A stretch of DNA of 43,304 bases from Bacteroidota bacterium. GTDB taxonomy: Bacteria > Bacteroidota > Bacteroidia > Chitinophagales > Chitinophagaceae. Below, piece after piece: positions 8,277-18,192 of the stretch. Both the position numbers and the translations under genes were made by a program. Where the stretch lies: the NCBI GenBank assembly GCA_023424015.1, contig JAFAEM010000049.1, positions 1-43,304 of the forward strand, in the 5' to 3' direction. Positions within the stretch are counted from its first letter, which is position 1, and the number at the start of each line of letters is the position of its first letter. The notes below the pieces were generated by a model that ran no database searches, was not told where the DNA came from, and worked only from the letters and a program-made list of their open reading frames with translations.

Positions 8277-8305
8277 GCCGCGAGCTGCGAGCTGTGAGGC
8301 TCAAG
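8277..8305. repeat. Short AGCTC-type repeat
   Basis: GCCGCGAGCTGCGAGCTGTGAGGCTCAAG repeats the CGAGCTGCGAGCT theme of the tract at 5016-5108 in a non-coding spacer. Confidence 0.5.
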
Positions 8306-8627
8306 ACCTCAAATTACTCTACACTCGCAGACTTAGGCATTGCCATCAACCCTTTTCCTCAGTTTCAAAGGAGGAAAACAGGGTGAGGAAATAACACAAT
8401 TTGAATTTGCCAAAGGCCCGCAGATCGTTTCTTTGCTGCAAACTACCGATGCCATGAAGACCGCAATTGGAACGGGTTGTCTTCAATGGCAACAAATAAT
8501 GGCAACACTAATGTTCTCCTCATATCAACCCTTTATTTCATATCTATATATAGTGTGAATTCATGCCCGTTTATGACGCAGCCATACCGGAAATCTCGGC
8601 GCCTTTGCGTATTTTTAGGGCTTCTGT
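8306..8627. other. Intergenic region without a recognised gene
   Basis: About 320 bases before the sigma factor gene. A 72-codon open frame (8340-8558) and a 60-codon one (8477-8659) are present, but neither resembles a known protein and they overlap each other. A weak SD-like AAAGGAGG lies at 8368-8375 without a sensible start behind it. I see no clear promoter or terminator. Confidence 0.5.
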
Positions 8628-9239
8628 ATGTTGAGGCCTGCGCGTTCATATCACCCTGATCCGGAGTTATTCCAAAAGTTTAGCGAGGGTAGCGAGGCGG
8701 CATTTTCGGCGATTTACCGGCACTATTATTTCCAGGTATACCAGTTTGCAAAGCGCTGGCTCCCCGAGCGTAAGGATGCGGAGGATGTAACAGCCGACAC
8801 TTTTGTGAAACTCTGGGACCGGCGTGAAAGTTTCGACAACTTCGACAACCTGGGTGGGTTTCTCTACCTGACGGTGCGAAACGCCTGCTTTGACCTGCTG
8901 CGGCGTCGTCAGTTGCGGACCAGCAAGGAAGAAGAGGTGCTTCGCCGGTTCCAGGACGATAAGGAGACAGACTTTACCATCCAGCAGGTGAGGGAGGAGT
9001 TTTTTCGCCTCGTCTACGACAAAGTGGACAGGATGCCGCCGAAAATGAAAGAGGTCTTCCTTTTATCCTACCGCGAGGGCCTGAAGCCGGCGGAGATCGC
9101 CCGGCAACTGAACCTGAGCGTGAATACCGTTGGTAATCATAAAGCTAATGCTATTCGAATGCTCAGGCAGGCATTACCCGGCTCGCCGGCCCTGACCGCC
9201 CTGTTGACGTTCTTCGATAACCTGCCCGGGCAATACTGA
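8628..9239 (+). CDS. ECF-type RNA polymerase sigma factor
   Basis: 203-residue sigma-70 family ECF factor of the Bacteroidota type that partners with FecR. Region 2 spans about 20-85 (AIYRHYYFQVYQFAKRWL, DAEDVTADTFVKLWDRR), and region 4 about 135-190 (MPPKMKEVFLLSYREG, PAEIARQLNLSVNTVGNHK) with the DNA-binding helix-turn-helix. The next gene encodes FecR, then an STN-SusC. This is the classical surface-signalling order, so the factor likely drives the SusC operon when ligand is sensed. Confidence 0.94.
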   Translation: MLRPARSYHPDPELFQKFSEGSEAAFSAIYRHYYFQVYQFAKRWLPERKDAEDVTADTFVKLWDRRESFDNFDNLGGFLYLTVRNACFDLLRRRQLRTSKEEEVLRRFQDDKETDFTIQQVREEFFRLVYDKVDRMPPKMKEVFLLSYREGLKPAEIARQLNLSVNTVGNHKANAIRMLRQALPGSPALTALLTFFDNLPGQY

Positions 9240-9359
9240 GCCCCAGGCGGGGGAATTGGGTTTTTTTAAAAATTTCTTTTATTCTTTTAGTGGTTTTTGC
9301 CCGCTCATGCGTAGTCTGCATGGCAACCTTGTTCCTCTTATCCATCTATTTTTTTTAAT

Positions 9360-10580
9360 ATGACCGAACACCAGCACTACGGGCTTTTGCTATATAAATT
9401 TCTCGAGGGCACTATCAACACCGAAGAAGCAGCCAGGCTGGAGCAGTGGCTGCAGGAGAGTCCGGAGCGAAGGGAACTGTTGAAAGAACTGTCAGATGAT
9501 GAGCAATTGCCTAAGGCGATCCAGGAGTACCATCCTGACAACCGGCTTGACCTGGAAACCCGCATTTTCGACATGATCAGGGGACGCCTGGCGATGAAAC
9601 CCGAGCCCGCGGCCATCTACAGGAGGTCATGGTTCCGGTTGGCCATCGCGGCATGCCTGGTTTTGCTGTTGGGACTAGGTTCCTATTTTACTTTTTTCCA
9701 ATCACCCGCCACCCCGGCTGCAGTGGCAGCGCTGCCCGACGCTGGTGATGTAAACGCCCCCGCGTCAAACAGGGCCACGATCACTTTGGCAGACGGGAGC
9801 ACCGTGTACCTGGATAGTGAAGCAAGCGGTGCTCTGGCAGAACAGGGCAATATGCGGCTGGTAAAACTGGCGGATGGCCAGATCGCGTACCAGCCAATAT
9901 CGGAGCATGCAGCAACCGCTTTGCAGTTTAATACCTTAACGAATCCCCGCGGATCAAGAGTAATCGATATTACCCTGGCCGACGGAAGCCGGGTATGGTT
10001 AAATGCCGGTACCAGTTTTACTTATCCTGTTGCCTTTACCGGACCAGATAGGAAAGTGTCTGTAAACGGAGAAGCTTATTTCGAAGTGATGCAGGACAAC
10101 GGCAAACCGTTCCTGGTAAACACCGGTAACGCCTTTGTGAAAGTGTTGGGTACACAGTTTAATGTAATGAACTATAGTGGTGAACCCACCATACAAACCA
10201 CACTGCTGGAAGGAAGTGTACAGTTTATTGCCGGCAACAACGAAATGCTGTTGACGCCGGGACAACAAAGCAACCTCGATAAAAATGGTAGCCTCACCAT
10301 AGCAAAAAATGTAGATGTGGAATTGGTGACAGCCTGGAAAAACGGGTTGCAGTCTTTCCGGCATGCCGATCTGAAAACCCTGATGCGCCGCGTGGAAAGA
10401 TGGTATGATGTGGATGTGGTGTATGAAACCGAGGTGCCGGATTCTTTGAGTTTTACCGGTGAGGGCATCGCAAGGAATGTAAGCCTGCGCGAACTGTTGC
10501 AGGTATTGGAGAATAATGAATTCAGGTTTGAAATAGACGCTGGAAACAGAAAAGTGAATGTAAAAAAAGCTAATCGCTGA
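9360..10580 (+). CDS. FecR-family anti-sigma factor
   Basis: 406-residue inner-membrane anti-sigma regulator. The cytoplasmic N-terminus (about 1-85) should bind the ECF factor. One TM helix follows (WFRLAIAACLVLLLGLGSYF, about 95-114). The periplasmic FecR domain (about 195-300) contains RGSRVIDITLADGSRVWLNA and GEAYFEV, and a C-terminal DUF4974/STN-like part (about 325-403) contains FRHADLKTLMRRVERWYDVDV. It receives the signal from the STN domain of the SusC receptor encoded next. Length is normal. Confidence 0.94.
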   Translation: MTEHQHYGLLLYKFLEGTINTEEAARLEQWLQESPERRELLKELSDDEQLPKAIQEYHPDNRLDLETRIFDMIRGRLAMKPEPAAIYRRSWFRLAIAACLVLLLGLGSYFTFFQSPATPAAVAALPDAGDVNAPASNRATITLADGSTVYLDSEASGALAEQGNMRLVKLADGQIAYQPISEHAATALQFNTLTNPRGSRVIDITLADGSRVWLNAGTSFTYPVAFTGPDRKVSVNGEAYFEVMQDNGKPFLVNTGNAFVKVLGTQFNVMNYSGEPTIQTTLLEGSVQFIAGNNEMLLTPGQQSNLDKNGSLTIAKNVDVELVTAWKNGLQSFRHADLKTLMRRVERWYDVDVVYETEVPDSLSFTGEGIARNVSLRELLQVLENNEFRFEIDAGNRKVNVKKANR

Positions 10581-10624
10581 TTAGCAATATTTGGGAGATA
10601 CGTTGTGATCACCTCCGCACAACG
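10569..10624 (+). promoter_or_regulatory. Two small inverted repeats between fecR and susC-like genes
   Basis: GCTAATC-GCT-GATTAGC (10569-10585) is a perfect 7-bp hairpin covering the fecR stop codon. CGTTGTG (10601-10607) and CACAACG (10618-10624) form a second 7-bp inverted repeat. They could attenuate transcription between regulator and structural genes or serve as a protein site. There is no U-run. Confidence 0.3.
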
Positions 10625-10670
10625 CCACCTATAAATAAGGCAATGATCATTAAAAAAACCACACTGAACT

Positions 10671-13600
10671 ATGCATCAGACTGCTCGTGAGAAGATGATT
10701 CCTGAAGTCCAGGAACGGCAACTCTCTTTTTTTTCTGCAGCATTACAACGCCTACCGAAGGAAGCTGTTGTACAACAAATTACCAGGCCATCTGTAAAGC
10801 GGGCCATCAGAACCGCGAAGTATGTGGCTTTCCTGCTATTGGTATTAAGCCTGCAGGTAAATGCCCGAAGTTATGGCCAGATTAGTTTACATGTAGAATC
10901 GGAATCACTGGAAAAGGTATTGCAACAGGTAAAGAAACAATCGGGCCTGGCTGTCGTATACCAGGACCAACTGATGAAGCGCAGCAAGCCGGTGACCCTG
11001 TCGATCCGGAATGTAACAGTACAACAGGCGCTGACACTGATTTTTAAAGACCAGGATCTTACATGGGAACTGGTGGGCGACAAAATCATTTCCGTCAGGG
11101 AAAAGAGCCGGGCGCCGGTAAGAAGCCCGGGTGAAACGCTCAATGAGAAAACCCAGCCACCCATCGAAATTCGCGGCCGCGTGGTAGATGCCAGGACAAG
11201 TGAGCCACTGGTAGGCGCCAGTATCTTTGTAAAAGAAACACAGATAGGTGTATCCACCAATGAAAGGGGTGAATTTATTATCACCATGGGTAGCCCGGGT
11301 GTATTGCAGATTTCCATGTCGGGATACCAGACGGTGGAGGAAAGAGCCAATGAAAGTAATGCCAGCCTGGTGGTGCGTTTACAGATGAGGGTGCAGGAAT
11401 TGAACGCGGTGGTAGCTGTTGGATATTTTAACCGCAAGAAATCAACTTATACCGGTTCCGCTGTTACCTATAATAATGATGACCTGCGTAAGGTGGGTAA
11501 TGCCAATACGTTCCAGGCCCTGAAGAACCTGATGCCGTCGATGTTTGTCGACAACTTTTCTATGGGCTCAAGTCCCAATGCCATGCCTAATATCCGCTTG
11601 CGTGGTACCTCCACGTTTGACAACCTGGGCACGGTGGTCGACGGCGTGAAAGGCAATTATATAAAGAACCCCAACGAACCACTGTTTATACTGGATGGAT
11701 TTGAAGCAAGTGTGGAACGGATATTTGACCTTGATATCAATCGTATCGAGTCCATCACCATTTTAAAGGATGCTGCATCCAAGGCCGTATATGGTGCAAA
11801 GGCAGCTAATGGTGTGGTAGTGGTTGAAACTAAAAAATCGGTAGGTAACCGTGTATTTGTTCACTATAACGGCTCGCTGGATGTGGAAGTTCCCGACCTG
11901 ACCAGTTACAACCTGGCCAATGCCAATGAAAAACTGGATGCCGAGGTATTGGACGGATTCTATAAGGCAAACGATATTCAGCAGTCGATCATTTTCCAAC
12001 AAATGTATAACCAGCGTAGAAAGCTGGCGCTGGAAGGATTGAATACAGACTGGATCGCAAAGCCGCTCCGTGAAGGGATCGGACATAAGCATACCGTGGG
12101 TATTGAACTGGGCAACCAGGGTCTGAATGTAATTGGCGACCTGAGCTATAGAGATGTACAGGGTGTGATGAAGGGCTCTTACCGTAAGAACATGGGCGGC
12201 AACTTAACCGCATCCTACCGGGTAAGAAATTTTCTGTTCCGTAATATTATGAGTGTAACTGCAAATAAAGCGGTGGAGTCGCCGTATGGCAGTTTTGATG
12301 ATTATGTAAAAATGAATCCATACTGGAAAGCGCAGAACGAGGATGGCAGCATTCCTTTCTATGCAGAGATAAACCCGTATGATAATTCGAGGGTAACAAA
12401 CCCTTTCTTCAATTCCACTACCAATACCCGTTATGATAATAGTTATTTCAATTTTTCCAATAACTTTTATTTGGAATGGATGCTGAACAACCAGTTAAGG
12501 ATTGTGGGACGTTTTGGTGTGGACAACAAAACCAGTGAGGCCAATGCTTTTGAGCCGTCAAATCATACCAGGTTTGATGGAGCGGAATATTCAAGTGATG
12601 AGGGCCGTTTAAGGAAAGGCGCTTACCAGTTGAATAATGGAAAAAGCAACTATGTGAGCGGTGACCTCACTGTGAACTACCGCAATGTATTTGGCCGCAA
12701 CGTGGTGGGAGCAAATGCCGGTATATCTGTTAGTGAAAGAAAGTTCAATGAGGTGATACACCAGGTAGAAGGCTTCTCGAGCGACAGGATGGAAGATGTA
12801 ACCTTTGGCCGTGGCTATGCATTAAACAGCAGGCCCACCGGTATCGCATCTATCACCCGCGACCTGGGTGGTTTCTTTGCCGCCAACTATTCCTTTGATG
12901 AAAGATTTTTAGCTGACTTCAGTTTCAGGGGAAGTGCATCCTCCCAGTTTGGCGCCAACCAGCGCTGGGGACTTTTTTATAGCCTGGGACTGGGTTATAA
13001 TCTTCACAATGATGCAGCTATAAAGCGGGCGCTTCCTTTTGTGGACGAGTTGCGAGTGAGGGGTTCTATTGGTACCTCGGGTAATCCCAACTTCATGACC
13101 AATGTATCTATCGCTACTTACGAGTATTACCCGGATGCATTGTACCAGGGTTTCCCCGGAACTTACCTGGTAAGTTTAAGCAATCCCGATTTGCGTTGGG
13201 AAAATAAGCTGGATTACAATGCTGGTCTGGATATTCGTATCAACCGTTTTAGCGGACGCGTGGATTATTACAACAGTTATACAGAAAACCTTGTCACACC
13301 GATTTCAGTAGTACCGTCAACCGGCTTCAACACGGTATATGAAAACCTCGGAAAAGTGCAGAATACGGGTATAGAAGCGTACGTATCATATAATGTATAC
13401 CAAAAAGGTCGCGATTTTGTAAATGTGTATGGTAGTATTGAGACCAACCTGAACAAGATACTGGCCTTATCGGATGCGATGAAAGCCTACAATGATCGTA
13501 TGACAGACTCTGCTTCCTTTAAGGGCAACAGTGTACCGGTAAAGCGCTATTATGAAGGCGGTTCCCTGCATACCATTTGGGCGGTACCATCGCTGGGGAT

Positions 13601-14189
13601 TGATCCTGCCACCGGATTGGAGGTTTATCAGAATCCTGACGGAACCACTACCTATTTGTGGGATGCTAATAACATGGTGAATGCCGGTTACGGAAGCCCG
13701 AGATACCAGGGAACCCTTGGTGTGAACCTGGAGATCAAAGGCTGGGGGTTAAATGTTACCGCACGTTATTTAGGCGGTGGCCAGTTATACAACCAAACAC
13801 TGGTAGATCGCGTGGAGAATGTGAATATGCTGTACAATGTAGACAAGCGTGTGTTGACGGGCAGATGGACAGCACCCGGCCAGGATGTGTTGTACAAGAA
13901 GCTGGGACAGTTTACCTACGATCCCGATGGTGATGGTGTCGTTACATCACTCCAGGAAGTAACCAGGGCCACCACCCGGTTTGTGCAGGACCGCAACGAA
14001 CTTGATATCGCCGCGGTAAATGTGTACTACCTCTTCCAGGACAGAACCGTAAAAAAATTGGGTATGCAAAGACTGAAAGTAGCTTTCAATATGAATGAGA
14101 TCGCTAAGTTCAGCTCTATTCAAATTGAAAGGGGTACTATTTATCCGTTCTCAAGGACCATGTCTTTATCAATTTCTGCTACCTTCTAA
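10671..14189 (+). CDS. SusC/RagA-family TonB-dependent receptor with STN domain
   Basis: 1172-residue outer-membrane transporter. From the N-terminus: an unusually long 45-residue lead, a hydrophobic signal segment (KYVAFLLLVLSLQVNA, about 50-66), an STN signalling domain (about 74-125) that should touch FecR, a carboxypeptidase-regulatory-like domain (about 148-232, IRGRVVDARTSEPLVGASIF), a plug (about 250-370), and a beta-barrel ending in the aromatic tail SISATF. It is followed 11 bp later by its SusD partner. Typical SusC length is 1000-1200. Substrate unknown; the neighbouring proteases suggest peptides. Confidence 0.95.
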   Translation: MHQTAREKMIPEVQERQLSFFSAALQRLPKEAVVQQITRPSVKRAIRTAKYVAFLLLVLSLQVNARSYGQISLHVESESLEKVLQQVKKQSGLAVVYQDQLMKRSKPVTLSIRNVTVQQALTLIFKDQDLTWELVGDKIISVREKSRAPVRSPGETLNEKTQPPIEIRGRVVDARTSEPLVGASIFVKETQIGVSTNERGEFIITMGSPGVLQISMSGYQTVEERANESNASLVVRLQMRVQELNAVVAVGYFNRKKSTYTGSAVTYNNDDLRKVGNANTFQALKNLMPSMFVDNFSMGSSPNAMPNIRLRGTSTFDNLGTVVDGVKGNYIKNPNEPLFILDGFEASVERIFDLDINRIESITILKDAASKAVYGAKAANGVVVVETKKSVGNRVFVHYNGSLDVEVPDLTSYNLANANEKLDAEVLDGFYKANDIQQSIIFQQMYNQRRKLALEGLNTDWIAKPLREGIGHKHTVGIELGNQGLNVIGDLSYRDVQGVMKGSYRKNMGGNLTASYRVRNFLFRNIMSVTANKAVESPYGSFDDYVKMNPYWKAQNEDGSIPFYAEINPYDNSRVTNPFFNSTTNTRYDNSYFNFSNNFYLEWMLNNQLRIVGRFGVDNKTSEANAFEPSNHTRFDGAEYSSDEGRLRKGAYQLNNGKSNYVSGDLTVNYRNVFGRNVVGANAGISVSERKFNEVIHQVEGFSSDRMEDVTFGRGYALNSRPTGIASITRDLGGFFAANYSFDERFLADFSFRGSASSQFGANQRWGLFYSLGLGYNLHNDAAIKRALPFVDELRVRGSIGTSGNPNFMTNVSIATYEYYPDALYQGFPGTYLVSLSNPDLRWENKLDYNAGLDIRINRFSGRVDYYNSYTENLVTPISVVPSTGFNTVYENLGKVQNTGIEAYVSYNVYQKGRDFVNVYGSIETNLNKILALSDAMKAYNDRMTDSASFKGNSVPVKRYYEGGSLHTIWAVPSLGIDPATGLEVYQNPDGTTTYLWDANNMVNAGYGSPRYQGTLGVNLEIKGWGLNVTARYLGGGQLYNQTLVDRVENVNMLYNVDKRVLTGRWTAPGQDVLYKKLGQFTYDPDGDGVVTSLQEVTRATTRFVQDRNELDIAAVNVYYLFQDRTVKKLGMQRLKVAFNMNEIAKFSSIQIERGTIYPFSRTMSLSISATF

Positions 14190-14200
14190 ATTAAGCCAAC

Positions 14201-15664
14201 ATGAAAAGAATATTCATATATATACTTGCTGCAGGATGCCTTACCAGTATTACCTCCTGCAAAAAATTCCTGGACGTTACGGCCAGTAACCAGATCAAAT
14301 CAGAGGACCTGTTAAGTACGGAAACAGGCTTTAAGGATGCGTTGATGGGTGTTTATATCGGCATGGGTCAGAATAAACATTACGGAGGTATGCAATCTTA
14401 TGTTGTTACTGATATTTTAGCGCAACAGTACAAGCCGCTTATCAACCTGTCTATTTATTACCAGCTGCAATCTTATAACTACCAGCACCTGGCAGCCCGT
14501 CAGTTCACCGACTTGTTCTGGGGATTGTACAGAACCATTGCCGGCATTAATAACGCCCTGGCGCAGATGGATGGCCAGCAGGGTATTTTTGATCCTATCA
14601 ATTATAAAATAATAAAAGGCGAGTTACTCGCTTTGCGGGCCTACCTGCATTTTGACCTGCTGCGTTTATATGGTCATGAGAATTACCAGGGGCGGCCGGA
14701 TCTTGCCAATTTTCCCGCTATCCCTTATGTAACGGCTTATAATAAAGAAGTAACGCCTCAAAAGTCTTATGCCGAAACATTCGCACTTATCTTAAACGAT
14801 ATCCAGGGTGCTGCCGAACTGCTAAAGGAAGACCCGGTTTATCCCAATACCTCGCGCCCGGCAGACTATTATGCCAACGTGAACAGGGATGGTTTTTACA
14901 ATAACCGGAACAGCAGGATGAACTATTATGCGTTGAAGGCTTTGGAAGCACGTGTCTACACCTGGATGGGCGGCGCGACCAATTTGCAAAAAGCAGCGAC
15001 TGCGGCAAGGGAAGTAATTGATAACGGCCCTGCGGCGCTGATCAACAGCAGCAATTCGGGAAGTACCGACAGGTCTTTCGCGGCTGAGCATATTTTCCAC
15101 CTGGAAGTGTATCAACTGGCCTTGTGGTCAGGCGCTTTGAAAAGTGGATCTGCGGCCGACTATAATGCCTTGTTTGTTGACGAGACCACGTTTAACACCG
15201 TATTTGAATTGAACGACCCGCAGGTGGGTGCGGTGGATAAACGCCAGATCGTACAGTTTGTGCAGGATGGCAATGGCAGAACGCCGGTGAAGCTGGCTGC
15301 AGCGCCCGGGCAGGTCGCCAATAAATTTTTCCCGATGATGCGGGTGTCGGAAATGTATTATATCGAAGCGGAGTATGAATTGATCAACAACCGGGTAAAA
15401 GCGATACAGTTACTCAACGAGGTACGCAGGAGCAGGGGAATTTTGAAAGACATTCCTGAGTCTGCAACCGCTGACGAGGTAAAGCTGGAGCTCACAAAGG
15501 AATACCAGAAGGATTTTTCTGCGGAAGGGCAATTGTTCTTTTATTATAAGAGAAATGGCTTTGATACGTTTCGCGGCCTGCCCAGCACCATATTGGGTGA
15601 TGATAAATTATACATGTTGCCTTATCCGCAAAATGAACTGGAATTAGGTAACCGGGTACAATAA
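14201..15664 (+). CDS. SusD/RagB-family outer-membrane lipoprotein
   Basis: 487-residue surface lipoprotein that caps the SusC barrel and binds substrate. The signal peptide ends in a lipobox with Cys20 (TSITSCKKFLDV). The N-terminal SusD motif KKFLDVTASNQIKSEDLLST and the tetratricopeptide-like helices (FKDALMGVYIGM, ALRAYLHFDLLRLYG, MMRVSEMYYIEAEYELIN) are typical, as is the C-terminal FYYKRNGFDTF region. It is a little shorter than carbohydrate-binding SusD (about 550), as often seen in non-glycan SusCD pairs (my impression). Confidence 0.94.
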   Translation: MKRIFIYILAAGCLTSITSCKKFLDVTASNQIKSEDLLSTETGFKDALMGVYIGMGQNKHYGGMQSYVVTDILAQQYKPLINLSIYYQLQSYNYQHLAARQFTDLFWGLYRTIAGINNALAQMDGQQGIFDPINYKIIKGELLALRAYLHFDLLRLYGHENYQGRPDLANFPAIPYVTAYNKEVTPQKSYAETFALILNDIQGAAELLKEDPVYPNTSRPADYYANVNRDGFYNNRNSRMNYYALKALEARVYTWMGGATNLQKAATAAREVIDNGPAALINSSNSGSTDRSFAAEHIFHLEVYQLALWSGALKSGSAADYNALFVDETTFNTVFELNDPQVGAVDKRQIVQFVQDGNGRTPVKLAAAPGQVANKFFPMMRVSEMYYIEAEYELINNRVKAIQLLNEVRRSRGILKDIPESATADEVKLELTKEYQKDFSAEGQLFFYYKRNGFDTFRGLPSTILGDDKLYMLPYPQNELELGNRVQ

Positions 15665-15763
15665 GCAAAGAAGCTGGTAAAGTGGCACGAATAGTATGGC
15701 AGAGAAAGAGCAACTACCGGCGTAAATAACCAATCACGAGGAAACAATTTTAAAAGGGTTTAT

Positions 15764-16483
15764 ATGAAACTGATTTTAAATTATATTTTTTTTATCGCAC
15801 TTTTTTTCATGTCATGCAAAAAGAGTGAACCACTTTCTTTCAGCGCTTCACCCGCTGTAAATTTTATCAACCAAACCAGCGTATATACCTTCCTGGGCAA
15901 TAGTACTGGCGAGCAGGTGCATGAAATACCTGTAAGGGTAATCGGGCATGCTGCCGGCCAGGACCGCACCTTTACGGCAGAGGTTGTTGCTGATAAGACC
16001 GACGCGCCAGCCAATCTTTATGAAGTGTTGGGCGGCGAGATAAAAGCCGGCGATTTCGAGGGTGTGTTAAAGGTGAAACTAAAGAATGCACCCGCATTAG
16101 GCACGAGCGAGGTAAAGCTGGCCCTGAAAATTAAAGGCATGGGTGACCTGGGATCAGGTAACATAGAAAGCCAGTCACACACGGTAACATGGTCCGATAA
16201 AGTGGTAATACCCAGTTGGACTTACTACAGGATATTTTTTACACAAAGTCCGAGCTCAAGAGCTTATAAACTTATTGTAGAACAAACGGGACTAACCACC
16301 TTCCCGGCCGCGGTATATAGTGGGCTGCAGCAGCATGGTGCGGAAGCCCTGGGTGTGAAATTTGGAAACTTTATAAAACAGTGGAATCTGGATCACCCCA
16401 ACGACATTCTCGTGCATGATGATGGTGTTGCGGTAGGCCAGCCTATTGTGCCTAAGTACTGGGACAAAAACCTGTATCCCTAG
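15764..16483 (+). CDS. DUF4843-type lipoprotein
   Basis: 239-residue secreted lipoprotein. The signal peptide has its lipobox at FFMSCKKSEP. The body is all-beta in character (for example VYTFLGNSTGEQVHEIPVRVIGHAAGQDRTFTAEV written in two parts: VYTFLGNSTGEQ and EIPVRVIGHAAG), matching the DUF4843 pattern usually found directly after SusD. It is probably a surface accessory of the SusCD complex. Biochemical role unknown. It lies 99 bp after the SusD gene. Confidence 0.75.
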   Translation: MKLILNYIFFIALFFMSCKKSEPLSFSASPAVNFINQTSVYTFLGNSTGEQVHEIPVRVIGHAAGQDRTFTAEVVADKTDAPANLYEVLGGEIKAGDFEGVLKVKLKNAPALGTSEVKLALKIKGMGDLGSGNIESQSHTVTWSDKVVIPSWTYYRIFFTQSPSSRAYKLIVEQTGLTTFPAAVYSGLQQHGAEALGVKFGNFIKQWNLDHPNDILVHDDGVAVGQPIVPKYWDKNLYP

Positions 16484-16559
16484 ACAGATGCAGGATGGTC
16501 ATGTAGTGTAAGAATTCAATCCAAACAAGTAGAACGAATTAAACTTAACAAAAGATAGC

Positions 16560-18113
16560 ATGAAACGTATTACTATAATTTCCTTCGGTGTCATGTTTGT
16601 TGTCACTGCCTTTATTTCCGCATGCCGGAAAGATGACAGCTCCTTCGCAACGAATAAATTGCCCGACCTGAGCTTTGGTTACACTCCCGGGGAGGCCTTA
16701 AGTGTATACCAGTTTAACACCTTGCAGCTGGATCCCAAAATTAATTACGGTGGAGCCGATAAAACAAAGTATAGCTATACCTGGATGATCAACCCCGATC
16801 CCAGGGACACTACGTTCATTACCATTGGAGAGTCAGAGATGCTGAATTACGAAGTAAGCTTTACACCCAATACGGGTACCTTTTATCATACGCTGAAGTT
16901 GTATGTGACCAACACTGAAAATAATCTGCAGGCCATTCATTACTGGAGACTAACAGTATTGAATAATATGGGCGAGGGCCTGGTAATTGCCACCACCAGT
17001 GATAATATGACCACTGACTTTTCGCATGTAATGAGCCCTGAGGTAACTACGGACTACACTGAAGTGTCTATCAAGAAGAATATATTGTCCGGGGTAAACG
17101 GTTCAGGTATCGATGGCCTGGTGCATGATCTATATTTTGCCAATGTGCGTGGTGGCAACAGGGTGTATGCACTGACCAGTGATAATATGTATGCTTACAA
17201 TACGCTGGATTATTCATTTGTAGGCGACAAAAGCGACTTGTTTGTTACGCCACCGCCGGCTTTAAAACCCAGCTCCTTTTATTATTGCTACCAGAACGAT
17301 GTGTATGTGGGAAATGATATGATCTATTATGGCTGGTTTGCTACGGCAGCGAAAATTGGCGTACAATCTCTTTATACCAATCCGATCCCCGGGATCATTG
17401 CCCTGAATCCCAACTCGGTGAATACCGGCACCTACGACCCGGCGTTCAGGATACACTACTACGATGAAGTAAACGGGAAGTTTGGTTATATACAGGGCCC
17501 ATTTGCTTTTTCCGACAAGACACAAAATTTTGCTCCCAGCGAAGAGCATAATGGCATTAATGCTGGTAACTATCCCGGGAAGGTCAATATAGCAGCGGGC
17601 ATATCGGTTGACCGCGGTTTTTTGCATGTTCTAAAGGATAAAACTACCAGTGAATACGAGTTATTGGTTTTTGATGGCGGTATTAATAATTACGGGGAAC
17701 CCTATATTGCACCGAAGCCAATAAAAAAGATCGATCTGGCCGGCGCTCCTGATATTGCCAATGCCACGAAATTTGTATTACTGGACGATCAGAATGTAAT
17801 GTTCTATGCCACGGCAAACAAAATATATGCGGTGATATTTGCAGGCGCTACTGCCATTGTGGAAGAAAGATATACGGTACCGGCAGGGGAGTCAATTACC
17901 ACATTGGATATTTATCGTCAATATGGTTATCCAAACCAGGCATCTTATATCAGTACAAATAACAGGCAGCTGATCCTCTCCAGTTATAACGGAACGGAAG
18001 GTAAGGTAAGTTTACTGCCATTGATCAACCTGGGGGCAGGTAACATCAATATCGGTGGGATCAAAACCTTTAACGGTTTCGATAAAGTGCTTTCCATCGT
18101 GCCTCAGAAATAA
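16560..18113 (+). CDS. PKD-like family lipoprotein
   Basis: 517-residue secreted lipoprotein with lipobox TAFISACRKDD. The N-terminal part (about 35-145) looks like the PKD-like domain common after DUF4843 genes (YSYTWMINPDP, YHTLKLYVTN), followed by a long region with repeated short hydrophobic strands (FVLLDDQNVMFYA, LVFDGGINNYG) that may form a beta-propeller-like fold (inference). It probably sits on the cell surface with the SusCD pair. No catalytic motif is seen. Confidence 0.75.
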   Translation: MKRITIISFGVMFVVTAFISACRKDDSSFATNKLPDLSFGYTPGEALSVYQFNTLQLDPKINYGGADKTKYSYTWMINPDPRDTTFITIGESEMLNYEVSFTPNTGTFYHTLKLYVTNTENNLQAIHYWRLTVLNNMGEGLVIATTSDNMTTDFSHVMSPEVTTDYTEVSIKKNILSGVNGSGIDGLVHDLYFANVRGGNRVYALTSDNMYAYNTLDYSFVGDKSDLFVTPPPALKPSSFYYCYQNDVYVGNDMIYYGWFATAAKIGVQSLYTNPIPGIIALNPNSVNTGTYDPAFRIHYYDEVNGKFGYIQGPFAFSDKTQNFAPSEEHNGINAGNYPGKVNIAAGISVDRGFLHVLKDKTTSEYELLVFDGGINNYGEPYIAPKPIKKIDLAGAPDIANATKFVLLDDQNVMFYATANKIYAVIFAGATAIVEERYTVPAGESITTLDIYRQYGYPNQASYISTNNRQLILSSYNGTEGKVSLLPLINLGAGNINIGGIKTFNGFDKVLSIVPQK

Positions 18114-18192
18114 GTGTATTGGTTTTTCGTTTATCCAAAATGCCGTGTCAATTGCTTTGGAGAAGCATCAATTATTATTACAGTATTAGTAT

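Noticed and set aside
8340..8558. Small gene of 72 codons ahead of the sigma factor
   Set aside because: No homologous look, overlaps another short frame, no proper ribosome site spacing; kept as plain intergenic sequence.
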